64,000 nt of DNA from Symbiodinium microadriaticum (lineage: Eukaryota > Sar > Dinophyceae > Suessiales > Symbiodiniaceae): the NCBI GenBank assembly GCA_001939145.1, contig LSRX01001163.1, forward strand, positions 1-64,000, written 5' to 3'. Shown here one piece after another: positions 12,046 through 22,534 of this stretch. Position numbers and translations under genes: made by a program. The notes below the pieces were generated by a model that searched no databases, had not been told where the DNA came from, and worked only from the letters and a program-made list of their open reading frames with translations. Every line of letters begins with the position of its first letter. Position 1 is the first letter of the stretch.

Positions 12046-14549
12046 TCGGGTTCGGGGTTTACGCTCTCAAAATTCGGAGGTCACTCGATGCGCAGTCGGT
12101 ACTTACGGAGTCTTGGGTTTAGGGCTCGGTGTGTTGTTTGTCAGGATTTCGTAATTAAGGCTCATAGCCCCAGGAGCTCGAACCCTATATTTCCAAAACC
12201 ACGAACGTAGGGTGGGCTGAATGTGTCTGCAGGAAGCCGACCGAGCCGAAACCTCAGGAAGCCTTCGGCCCAAGCCCTAAAATCGCGAGCCCGAAGCCCG
12301 ACATCCTAAGCCCTAAAAGCCCTACACCCCCTAAACCGAAAGCCCGAAATCCTAAGCCCTATAGGCCTTTTTTTGCATCAGGACTTGTGCAATCGAAGCC
12401 TAAGCCTAAGCCCTACATCCCTAAACCCCTAAATCGTAAGCCCAAAGCTTAATTCCTAAATCCATGCGAGACCCAGCGGCATCACGCGACTGACTCCTTG
12501 ATGGCTCATCCCCGTAAGTAGAGGACCATCTCCTCAGGGGATGATGATCTGTGGACAGTTCTCTAACTTAGGGTTTGCGGTCCAGGGTTTCCCTTGTAGT
12601 GTGCCTTTTAAAGGCCTTTTAAAGGTGTTTTTCCCTCCCACATAGCAAGGATGACCCCGCATTGCAGGGTTAAGTTCGGTTAAAGGGGTTTAGGGTTTAG
12701 GGTTTGCCTTCTCTGAAACTCTCATACTAGCCCTGAGGCTTCAGCTCTTTACTGTTTGGGTTTAGGGTGGAAATCTAGGTTTACTGTTTGTTTGCGACAG
12801 TTTGCCATCAACAACCATAAGCTCAGCATCATCAGAAACATCGCAGCCTAATTAAGATTTCCCTTAACCTCTTCTCAGGGAGGCACAAAAGTGTAGGAGA
12901 ACTAGTCATAGTATCCCTAAAAGTCCCTATATGTATTTGTGGTGCAGTATACCCCAAAAGATAAAACGAGTTGTGGGCTTGCCTGGGAAAGACACAGGGA
13001 CATAGGGGTAGTTCTCTAAATTACGGCCTCAGTTTAGATCCCAAATATGTATAGTACGGCACCCTTTTAAAAGGCACAATAAGGGACTCAAGTATAGATC
13101 CGAAAGTAGCAGGATCCCGAAGATAAGGACCCCGCTCACACAAAGGAACTCTGACACTTAAGAAACCCCAAATACGGTTCGGGTTCAACAAGATTCAGCA
13201 TTGATTCTCCTGATTTGTATGAGTTTTAGGCTTTAGGGTTTGGGCCTTTCCCAGGTTTAGACGTTTGGCTAACTCCATTAATAGACACCCTTGTCCTCGG
13301 CCCAGAGAAGTGAGGTATCTTGCACCTCGCAGCCACCTAACTCCTCCTGACAGCGAGACCTGTTGCGGGCTATGTTCGGATTTAGGGTAAGCTTCTGCCG
13401 ATCGAGGCGGGTACTGCGTCCCTCGTGCACTTTTTTTTGGCATTGCGGGCTGAACCGTGCGAATCTCGGTGAGTGTCTGTCTCGGGTAGCGATGTTAGAG
13501 ACTGCCTTTATGCTTCCATGCGATGTAAGACTGTTTGCGACTGGTCTCCATACGCAGACCGCTGGTGAATGCCGGAAATTTGAATCCAGAGTAGAAACTT
13601 TGATATTGCCAGGGGTGATCAATCACCGGTCTGCGGTAGTCAGTGCAGCTCTGCTGGCTTGGTGCGAATGGTCCTGCGCATCCAGCTAAGCTCATATAGT
13701 GGCCTGCATGAATAGAATATGCTTTTGGGGTACATCTAGTAAGAAAACCACCAAGTAAGTTTGCTAACTTTTTCGGGCCTTATATTATTAGTGACAGCCA
13801 GTGCTTCAGGTCCTCCGGGATCGGTGCAAAGAGCTAGAACATTATACATTATAGCATGCTATAGTATGTTGTAGTACAATATAGTACATTAGTGCAACGG
13901 TGGTATATTCTAGTACATTCAGTACATGTATGGCATATTCCAGCACAAAATATTATGTTTCTGGTACATTAGAGTATCTGAAAGTACAAAGTACAAGCTG
14001 ATATGAATTAGAGAGTTTGCTAGATGTCTTTTCTGAGAACGATACTGTAACACCCAAGGTTCCATGTTCATCTATTGGTGTGAATGCTCTCTGTGCGAAG
14101 TGGACAAAGTTCCCCTTAAATGGCTTGGGATGGGTCAAAATGTGTGCAGCTAATCAAAAGCCTTCGACCCAAAACATCCTAGTCGCAGCAGTAGAGAAGG
14201 CTCAGGCTGAGGACGCGGTTTGCAAGAAAGAGTTTGCTGCAGCAAGGCTTCGACAGCCCCCACAATCCTGCGTGGATCCACGAATTACTCTCCATGGATA
14301 TGGGGTCAGAACCTAATATTTTGAAGGCCCCAAACCCTAAAGTGCCTGTTGCTGCCCAGGTCGACGTAGTGGTTCATGCGAAGATTGTCCTGCGACTTCC
14401 ATCACCAAGCTTTTCAGCCTTTACGTAAAGGTTTTCATGTCTTAACCCGTCTTGAACCTTTAAAACCCTAAACTCGAACCCCAACAGCCTTCTAGAACCC
14501 TCACAAAATCCTGATAAGGCCGCCCTAAACAAACCCCAAAATGCCCGTC
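12046..14549. other. Heptamer-rich stretch without an assigned gene
   Basis: Contains degenerate TTTAGGG/CCCTAAA runs (12290-12450, 12680-12770), two partial copies of the GGGTAGTTCTCTAAATTA inverted-repeat family (from about 12552 and 12997), and an AT-rich degenerate TAGTACAT repeat at about 13835-14000. Frames at 13278-13689 are open on both strands and could not be resolved. Confidence 0.5.
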
Positions 14550-14640
14550 CTTTGAGATGGACACCACGGCCTGATCATCGGCCCGTGCTTGCGCCAGGTG
14601 CACCGCTGTCTGGAGCACGTTGATCTGAGAGCGGAGAATT
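14550..14640 (-). CDS. Short exon, amphipathic helix
   Basis: On the minus strand the acceptor CCCCAG is followed by 91 bases encoding ILRSQINVLQTAVHLAQ and a further 13 residues, ending at AAG/GACGGG, a GA donor of the kind confirmed in the helicase paralogues. Product unrecognised. Confidence 0.45.
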
Positions 14641-14897
14641 CTGGGGACCTTGAACCTCTTAAGGGGTATAACATCTATAACGCTATCATCTTTAACTATC
14701 AGCCGAAAACTGGCTAATAATGATAGCTCATGGTAGTATGACATAGTTTGTATCAGCAAGTATGTTCTTTCATGAGTTCTGCCTTAAGCTGAAGCTTCTG
14801 GCTTAGGGTTCAGGGAAGCTTAGACTGGGCCCTTGCCTTAACCCGAGACCACCCGAAGAGGTCCAGCTCTTGGTTCAGGGTTTAGGGGTTTAGCGTG

Positions 14898-15002
14898 TAC
14901 CTTAAGCTACCAAAACCTACTTTTTTGTAGGGTCCCTATTAATTCCATAGTAGGGTTCATAATAAGAACCTACAGAGAAGTAGGTTATGGTAGCTTAAGG
15001 TA
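14898..15002. mobile_element. Inverted-repeat element, TACCTTAAG type (105 bp)
   Basis: Ends with perfect inverted repeats TACCTTAAGCTACCA, extended imperfectly to about 27 bases. No coding capacity. No clear target-site duplication. Probably a MITE or introner relic. Confidence 0.8.
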
Positions 15003-15608
15003 GGGGCTTAGGGACGCGGAGCCGGAATCCCAAAAGCTTGACGTGTAGGCTTCAATCTTAAGCTCAAACAGTGAGGCTTCAGTAGCCACGGATATCCTTC
15101 AGGCTCCGAAGTAAGTAGGCACTACTTGTATACTACAATCCCTAAAGCATCCCACAGCGCGGACAAGACGCAGGATCCACGATGAAGGCGAAGGGCTGGA
15201 AGTGGACGGCGTCCTCCTGGAAAACAAATCATAGGGGGCCCTTCTTCTACGTTTTAGTTCTGGCTCAGGGTTTAGGGCCTATTATGGTTTAGGGCAGTGT
15301 CCAGGATTTGGGGCCTAGGGTTTAGGGAATTTTTCGGAAACTCCTGTGCGGTCTGAGGGTTCCGAGGCGCTGATTTCTTGTCTTCCAGCACAAGGAACCC
15401 AGGTGCGCTCGTGTCTCTTCGTCGGTGCATGCAATGGGCTCGTCGCAATGTCGAAATACCATTCCTAGACCCAGTGGCCGTTTCTACTTGTTCCGAACCC
15501 TATCTTACACCTGAGAAACTCTGTCTCAAACAGAACCTCCAAGCCCAGCACTCTGTCTCAAACAGAACCTCCAAGCCCAGCACGAACAGTGCCTTCACCG
15601 AGTCAAGT

Positions 15609-15635
15609 CCCCCCCCCCCCCCCCCCCCCCAAAAA
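15609..15635. repeat. Poly-C followed by poly-A
   Basis: A 22-base C run followed by five A; a likely sequencing or assembly trouble spot. Confidence 0.9.
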
Positions 15636-15712
15636 GCCCTCTTTGAACGAGGTCTCTCTGAAGTGCCTCCAGCAATCTAATTCCATCAGTCCAAAACCCT
15701 ATGCACCCTAAG

Positions 15713-15839
15713 CTGGGTTCTTGTTATTCAGGGATTTAACTTAGCTTAAGTTATCATAATAGCTATCCATCGTAATAAGCATAGGGTTTCTTAAATATGG
15801 TAACTTAAGTTAAATTAAACCCCCTTAAAAAGAACCCAG
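15713..15839. mobile_element. Inverted-repeat element, CTGGGTTCTT family (127 bp)
   Basis: Terminal inverted repeats begin CTGGGTTCTT and continue with TTTAACTTAAGTTA-like sequence on both sides. It belongs to the same family as the intron-forming element at 62111-62221. No clear target duplication. Its right part is duplicated across the nearby assembly gap. Confidence 0.75.
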
Positions 15840-16043
15840 TACTGTAGGCCCTGTTCAAAGGCCTCAGAGTGGAACCCCAGCCCTGGAGNAGGGTTTAGGG
15901 TTTAGGGTTTTAGGGGTTTATAATACCCTAAACCCTAAACCCTATAGGGTTTCTTAAATATAAGTTAAATTAAACCCCCTTAAAAAGAACCCAGTACTGT
16001 AGGCCCTGTTCAAAGGCCTCAGAGTGGAACCCCAGCCCTGGAG
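15781..16043. repeat. About 100-bp direct duplication flanking an N
   Basis: 15781-15888 recurs at 15944-16043, almost identical apart from an 8-base deletion. Between them lie one N (15889) and a TTTAGGG/CCCTAAA inverted run. This is what a join of two overlapping contig ends would look like. Confidence 0.85.
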
Positions 16044-16120
16044 CCCCAGGAGTTTCTCCGAGGCAGAAATTTGTCCTCCGCACCCTTCATGCTGCTATCC
16101 TGGCGAAACTCTGGGGGCTT

Positions 16121-16157
16121 CCCCCCCCCCTTTTTTTTTTTTGAGGGGGGGGGGGGG
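16121..16157. repeat. Homopolymer block C-T-G
   Basis: Successive runs of C, T and G; low-complexity sequence. Confidence 0.9.
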
Positions 16158-16621
16158 CTTCCTAGAAGGGTAGTATGAGGAATCCTGACAGAAAGGGCTC
16201 TGTAATGGGTTATGGTATGGGTGTTGTTTCCGTGAGGTAGAGGTGCTTTGAAAGGATTTCTACATCTATCCAACCACCCTAAACCCTTAACTCAACAGGG
16301 AAACGAGCCTATGGCAAGTCTGTGTGCCGTTTCAAAGGAAGTTTGGGGATTTGAATCAAAAGCCTGGGGCCCTGTGAAACCAAAGTCTTGTGGCAGGTCA
16401 AAGGATTGGTGGCAGCATCTACACTTCAAGCACCCTACCCCTTGGATTCTCAAGTAGGGTATATGGGCCCCCCAAATTTTGGGTATTTAGGGTCGAAGAG
16501 AGCGCAGATGGAGGGTCTAGGAAGAAACCGAGAAACAGTACCTTCACAATGCGTGATTATGGTCTGAAGGTCCCTGGGCCTCGCACCCATGTCACCAGTG
16601 AGCCCAGTTTCTGAAGTTCTA

Positions 16622-16708
16622 GATCGGAGAGCTGACAACGAGGCTGACCCTGCGAATCATCGACGACATAGCGCTAATGCTGAACTTAGCACGGGCAGAC
16701 GCTCTAAA
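16622..16708 (+). CDS. Possible short plus-strand exon
   Basis: After TTCTAG, a frame encodes LTLRIIDDIALMLNLARADA, an amphipathic helix, ending at AAG/GCC. Opposes the majority strand. Confidence 0.28.
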
Positions 16709-18665
16709 GGCCAGCCTGAGCTAAACCCCATCGAATTATGGGACCGTAGAGCCTAAACCATAAAAAAAACTATGAGGACGGAACCTTGAACCGTGAACCC
16801 TGAAGGACCCTAACTACGCTCTATGTAAGCTGAAGATATAGGAAGGAACCCCCAAACTGGCCCGAAACCCCGAGTAAATGCAGGCCCAAGACGAGCCTCG
16901 CTGAATTCCAGGCCACGCTTGTGTGTCCAGCGGCTGAAGATCGTGGAGCCTCACCGAGAAAATCACCAGAGAGCCCGGTTTACCCCAAAAAAGAAGGGGA
17001 ATACCTCAGAACATGCTAACAGTATCCCCTATAGTTTATGATGTATGTACCCCGGTTATAAAGGGGTGAGGGTTTGGGTCCACACCTATAAGAGCTATAT
17101 TCCGTTGTTAAAGGCCAAGTGTTTCCAGCAGACGTATAATGATGAGAACGGTTGAGCGGCTCAAATATAGTGAAACCCTCTTCACTATCGATGGAATTTT
17201 AACTCGATTTAAGGACCCATCAAAGAGGCACACATTTGGGTGGATCACAAGACCTAATCGCAACCGAACTAGCGTAGCGGCCGGAATGACTAGTACTATT
17301 GTACCCTTATCGTCGCTACTTTTCAAAGCATACCGAAATTGTGCCCTCAGGCCATCTTCTAATTAGTCAGTCCGCTTTCTTGTTAGATCATATTCCCGCT
17401 GCCCTCATGCGGCTTGAGGCGGTTTGAAATGCTATAGAGGCCTTAGCCTTACTTAGTAAGTAGAACAGGGTTTGGGCATGTTTTTCCTACACGGGAGTAG
17501 TCTCACTGATTTCAACATTTGTTTTTTCAGGCCATGGGCTCGGTAAATCAAAGCCCACATGACATGTTGCAAGTGGGTGCAACACTCAAGGTGTTCATGA
17601 AGGTCAAGTTCACTTTGTATGATGACTCCACATAATTTCACATCAAGCGGGATCACGTCGGCGATGGTGGCTGTGCTGTTCCTTACCGTCTGAGACCTTG
17701 TGCAAGAGCTTCGCTTGAGCCAGAAGCCTCAAACCATGAACCCTTAGACTGTCGATCCTACTATGGGAACTTAAAATAGAGTCCGTCCAACAAGAAACCA
17801 GTTGAGCCGTGACCTCGGCTTACATTAAGAGCCTCAACCTTTGAGGCAAACCTACCCGGAAAAACCTGAACCCTAGACTCTCGACCGCCTCCATCCATGC
17901 CGGCACCGCCCATGGGCTCCTGCACCGAAACTCTTGATGTAGAGTTAGAGTTTGGGGTAAACTGTCCGAAATGACGAACATAACGTGATTAAAAACACCT
18001 AAGATTCCTTGAGCTACCTGGTATTGGGCTCTCTGGGTGCACCTGCCTACCTTGGCAGAGTCGCGCTGGTGGCGGTCATCAAGACCCCTGAACCTGAAAG
18101 CTTGACGACCCGAGACCAAAAGCCGGCTGGCTGGAACCATCACCAACCGTGCCTGGAAGATCTCGAAGACAGCTACACTTGGCACCTGCGCGGCTGCAGC
18201 CGGGATTTCCAGTTTTGGAAAAGCTCTAGGATATATTGTCAAGTATTGTATATTAGCTCCTAGGATGAAGGCGGCTCGTGTGGTTTAGGGGTTGGAAGTC
18301 TGTTGGCTCCCCTGTGTCGGTCATGACTGCGGCATCCAAACTTCAACTGAGGCAAGTAAAGCACTGAAAGAACAAGATCAGTGAGACGCCACGGGAGTTT
18401 CAGAAAAATATGTAGGGGATTAAAAAAAACCTGATACTATGATTAGAGGCTCACTGGACTTAGTGAGACTAAGAGAACTTAGAAGTGCCTTAATTGGGAT
18501 TGTCCTACAATACTGCCAACCTGACTCCTGAATCCCCTGATCCTGCATAGGTACCTTCCTGAACCCTTTAAAGGCCCACTTTGAAATCTTATGATTTATA
18601 AGGCCCTTATGAAACTCTATCTGCCTAAGTCCCATGTTCCTTTAAGTAAGGACCCCAAGATACAC
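16709..18665. other. No gene assigned
   Basis: Frames at 17108-17366 and 17820-18290 are open on both strands and none could be preferred. Otherwise the stretch has little structure apart from scattered heptamer remnants. Confidence 0.4.
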
Positions 18666-18756
18666 CTCGCCAGCCCAGGTCTTGATCATCTCCGGTAGTT
18701 TCACCACCTGGGCTTGTTCTGACTTTCCGGACGGATCAGAACTCTTGGGCTCAGGG
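18666..18756 (-). CDS. Exon-like island
   Basis: Minus-strand frame containing SGKSEQAQVVKLPEMIKTW and ending at GCGAG/GTGTAT, a conventional donor. Product unrecognised. Confidence 0.4.
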
Positions 18757-19980
18757 GTTCATTCAGATAAGAACCTGCACATTTACTTCTCAGGGTCCAG
18801 AATAGAGTCGTAAAGCTTTTGCTTGAAGAGCCTGAAAGATTACAAAACTAAAAGACTGCTGTGCTGTCGTGAGAACACAAGGAGCGAAGCGATAACAGCA
18901 CTGGCTTCAAGCGCGGCCTTTTGTATGATTCTGAAGACTTCGGGTCAGGCCGCTAAGCCTTAAATCCCATAAGCTGTATAAACCTTACTTAAGCACCATA
19001 ATTAAAACTCTAGCCCGAAAAGCTCGAAGAAACCTGAAGCCCCCGCCCCAGGTGGCAAACCTTCATTTAGTGCGGAGGGTCCACAGAATAGCAAAAACGC
19101 TACACAAAGCGCGTGCACGATTTGAGAGTCTGCGGCTTGGTTTAGGGTCTTCGGGCATGATTAGGGTTATATTGTCCGGCTTGAGGGTAGGTTCATGCTG
19201 CGGGTTTCGGATCCTGGGCATGAGAAGCAAGATTAATGAGGGCCCCGGCCCTGGGTGGTTTCCGAGGACCCCGGATAGTTCAGTTTGCAGGGCTTTCCTG
19301 CAGTTTTGCGGGTTAGACACTTTCACTATGCGGGGTTGGACCATATTACGTTACATTGCAGTCCTTGGGGCTACGAAGCTGAGGCTCGTTATGTTAGTTC
19401 TGACGTGCTGCGCTGCCTCCTGCATGCTCTAGCTGCTTAGTTGTCCAGTATCCTAGGGGAACTGAAGGCTCACCCTGGGGTTATATCTGGATTATAGTAC
19501 CCCAAAGCAGTTAAAGGCTACCTACTCTACTGCTAAGGCTATGAGAGCCTGCGGGTTTTAGGGGAAAGCTGTGCTGTTTTCGTAATAGGCTACAGTAGAT
19601 GACAGCCTGCGTTGATACTAGTACTTATCCTTATGAAACGCTGAGTGTAGAACCAACCCAACCAATGCCAAGACACGGGAAGCCCCTTTCCCAAGAACGG
19701 CGAATGCAAGTATTCTTCCTTGGCTGCAGAAGAGAGCGCTTCGCCCGAACGCAGGAAGGCTGCGGCTTTTGGTGCAATTTCGTGAGGTTGAGGTGCTTGT
19801 AATTTCGGTGAGAGTTGGGGCTGTCTGGGTCTACAAAGACCTCAAGCTAGGTAACGATGAGAGAGCAAAGTTTCTGGGGACGCAATATGACTCAAAGCTC
19901 CAAGCCCAAGTCTTCTTCCCGAAAGCCCAGGCTTACACACTGCTTCAATCCCCGCGAACCCTCGACCCAAGCAAGCTGCC

Positions 19981-20280
19981 ATGTTGTGCACCACCACCAC
20001 CCAGTCGGATACCTGCCGGTTCTCCCACACGCACAGCCTCAGATCCAACGTGAATGAGGGGAGCAGCCCTTTGAGGAGGCTTCGCCTCTTGGTGTGGCTC
20101 TTCCTTGTGGTGCTTTCTTTGATATGCTGTATTTATATTGTCTGGCCCTTACCCTTAAACACACGAACTCATGTTCTACATGGCTGTATAATGCCGATTT
20201 CATACATAACGATATTTTTTTGCGAGAATACCACCCGCGTTTGTTCTGCAAGATGGCTTAGCTGCTCCAGGGGGGATTGA
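19981..20280 (+). CDS. Possible membrane-segment exon
   Basis: Plus-strand frame with a basic stretch then a hydrophobic segment (LLVWLFLVVLSLICCIYIVW). The minus strand is also open here (LRLCVWENRQVSDWVVVV), so the strand is unsettled. Confidence 0.22.
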   Translation: MLCTTTTQSDTCRFSHTHSLRSNVNEGSSPLRRLRLLVWLFLVVLSLICCIYIVWPLPLNTRTHVLHGCIMPISYITIFFCENTTRVCSARWLSCSRGD

Positions 20281-20396
20281 AACATGAAGCATCCTGCATA
20301 ACAAACTACTTCACAAACGGAGAAATGCAGCCCTCTCCGAGAGAAGCATTGTGCGCCTTCTGTCACTGCCTCGGAGCTAGCCATGCCCAAACCAGA

Positions 20397-20491
20397 GAGA
20401 GAGAGTGAGAGAGAGAGAGAGAGATATATATATATATATACAGAAAGCGTGTATATATATATATATAGAGAGAGAGAGAAAGAGAGATAGA
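20397..20491. repeat. (GA)n(TA)n(GA)n compound microsatellite
   Basis: GA blocks flank TA blocks in a near-symmetric arrangement. Confidence 0.9.
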
Positions 20492-20903
20492 GAGCATCGC
20501 GAAGCTTGAAAACTGGTGTTCCAATTGACTATCAAGACGATGGCAAAGACGGTAGCTGTGCTGATGACAATGCTCATCACGACGTTCTCGTTGGTCCGTG
20601 TCTAAACATCACCTCTCTTGCTAAGCACAGTATTCTTGTTGCTTCAGAGTGTTTCCCAATCAGGTCCCAAAAAAAGCCTGAACCGAAAACATCCTAAACC
20701 CCAAAACAAAAACCTAACATCCTGCAATTACTTGATGAGCCACTCCAAAGAAGCAAAACCGGAGTGACATACTGTAGAAGCCCCAACAACTCACAGTATT
20801 CCTTTGGCTTCCTTTTGAGGCCCCTAATATTACTCAGCAAGCCGCTCGATCGCATGCGGCTCCAGCAGGACCTGTCCTCAGGCTCGGGTCTTTCTGCAAT
20901 ATT

Positions 20904-20994
20904 GGGTAGTTTTCTAAATTAGGGCTCCCCAAGATAGTACGGCACCCTTATAAAAAAAAGACCCTCAAAGGGACCCTAATTTAGAGAACTACCC
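20904..20994. mobile_element. Inverted-repeat element, GGGTAGTT family (91 bp)
   Basis: Begins GGGTAGTTTTCTAAATTAGG and ends with its near-perfect reverse complement. Internal sequence includes TAGTACGGCACCCTTATAAAA, shared in part with the elements at about 12997 and 43896. Confidence 0.85.
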
Positions 20995-21318
20995 ATATAC
21001 AGTGTGGAGCTGAAGAGCTTCGCACACTCAGGAAAGCACACAGGGGCCAATACCACGCATCAACTGCCCTGAATTTCAAACCCCTTACAGGAGCCCGTAG
21101 CGGGACCCTGCCAGGAGACCTCAAAGGAATCCCTTAAAGGAACCCCCCTAAACCCCAAACCCTTTTCCACAGGCTTGAACTGAGCTCGCCCGGCCAAATC
21201 CCTCGCAGCACATCGCACTCGTGGCGAGATGCGCAAGGCTAAGCACGCACAATCCTCACGATTTTACGGGTTAATCTGTCGGATACGCTGTTGAAAGAGC
21301 TGACGAACTGATAAGCCC

Positions 21319-21592
21319 AAACCCTAAACCCTAAACTCTAGACTCTAAGCCCCAAAGTCTAAACCCTAAACCCCAAACTCTAAAGCCTAAGCCCGAAACT
21401 CTAAACCCTAAACTCTAAACCCTAAACCCCAAACCCTAAACCCTAAACCCGAAACTCTAGACTCTAAGCCCCAAAGTCTAAACCCTAAACCCCAAACTCT
21501 AAACCCTAAGCCCGAAACTCTAAACCCTAAACTCTAAACCCTAAACCCCAAACCCTAAACCCTAAACCCTAAACTCTAGACCCCAAACTCCC
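21319..21592 (+). repeat. CCCTAAA-derived array with 119-bp higher-order period
   Basis: The marker AAACTCTAGA occurs at 21333, 21452 and 21571, exactly 119 bases (17 heptamers) apart, with the same series of variant heptamers between. So a block of 17 mutated heptamers was itself duplicated in tandem. Confidence 0.85.
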
Positions 21593-21710
21593 CTTAAGGA
21601 AGCCCGAAGAGAAGCCGGGCGGCGCCGCTCTCTCCGAGGACTGGCCCTCGTGGAGGCCAAGGACAGCTTCGAAGAGACTTCCTGCAGATTCGGGCTCTTT
21701 GGGCTCTTTG
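21593..21710 (-). CDS. GC-rich island between opposed heptamer arrays
   Basis: A non-repetitive block between a CCCTAAA array and a TTTAGGG array. On the minus strand it reads LQEVSSKLSLASTRASPRRE and further basic residues. It is probably an exon, but a plus-strand reading is also open. Confidence 0.3.
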
Positions 21711-21932
21711 GGTTTAGGGCTTTTTCGGGCTCTTGGGTTTAGGGTTTAAGGTTTCGGGCTCTTTCGGTTTAGGGCTTCGGGCCCTTGGGTTTAGGGCTTT
21801 TTCGGGCTCTTGGGTTTAGGGTTTAGGGCTCTTGGATTTAGGGTTTGAGGTTTCGGGCTCTTGGGTTTAGGGTTTAAGGTTTCGGGCTCTTGGGTTTAGG
21901 CTTTGGGGTTTCGGGCTCTTGGGTTTAGGGAG
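21711..21932 (+). repeat. TTTAGGG-derived array with GGGCTCTT spacer motif
   Basis: Units such as TTTCGGGCTCTTGGG followed by TTTAGGG or TTTAAGG repeat six to eight times, in the opposite orientation to the array at 21319. Confidence 0.8.
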
Positions 21933-22534
21933 CCCTGACGGTGCTCCTTTTCAGGGATCTATAAGGGTTCAGGGCTTAGGGCTCACAATGGTTTGTGGGG
22001 CTAAGAGGGCTCTTAGGAGCTAGGTGTCTTAGGTATTACTAAGCTCTCGATTCAGGTTGTGAAAAGGCTCTATCAAGGCCCCAAAACAACGGTTTCGAGA
22101 TATAGGGCTTCATGACTAGACACCTGCATTAGGACGGGGGTTAAGAAGGCGCAATGCATAGGAGTTCCGGGGTTTGTTAAGGCAAAAACGATAAAGGAAG
22201 TTAACCGTTTTGTGTCTTAGTTTGAAAACATCAGGAGGGTTTCAGAAGGGGTTTGGAACGCGGTCGCTAAGGTGTTCAGGAGGCATCGACAAGTTTTAGG
22301 GTTTGGTGCCTTGGGGGTTTCAGAGTCCTAGCGGAGGCCTTTGAATCGGCTTTATAAAGGCTGGAAAAAGGTGGTTCAAGGGAGCGTAGTTGGCTCTCCG
22401 AAGCTCGAAGACGCCAGCCACGCGCTCTCAAACTCATACCCCAAAACCTTCCTGAACCCCAAAAACCCAAAGCCCCCATGCCCCAAAGCTGATACTTCAC
22501 TCCCTTCGGAAGCGACGAGAATTCATCAAAAGTC

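Noticed and set aside
13278..13689. Opposed open frames of about 110 codons
   Set aside because: Neither strand shows a domain, convincing splice pair or phase partner, so no call was made.
17108..17366. Opposed open frames of about 75 codons
   Set aside because: Both strands equally plausible and no supporting neighbour exon.
21319..21932. A true chromosome end
   Set aside because: The heptamers are degenerate, switch orientation and are embedded in non-repetitive sequence, so this is interstitial.
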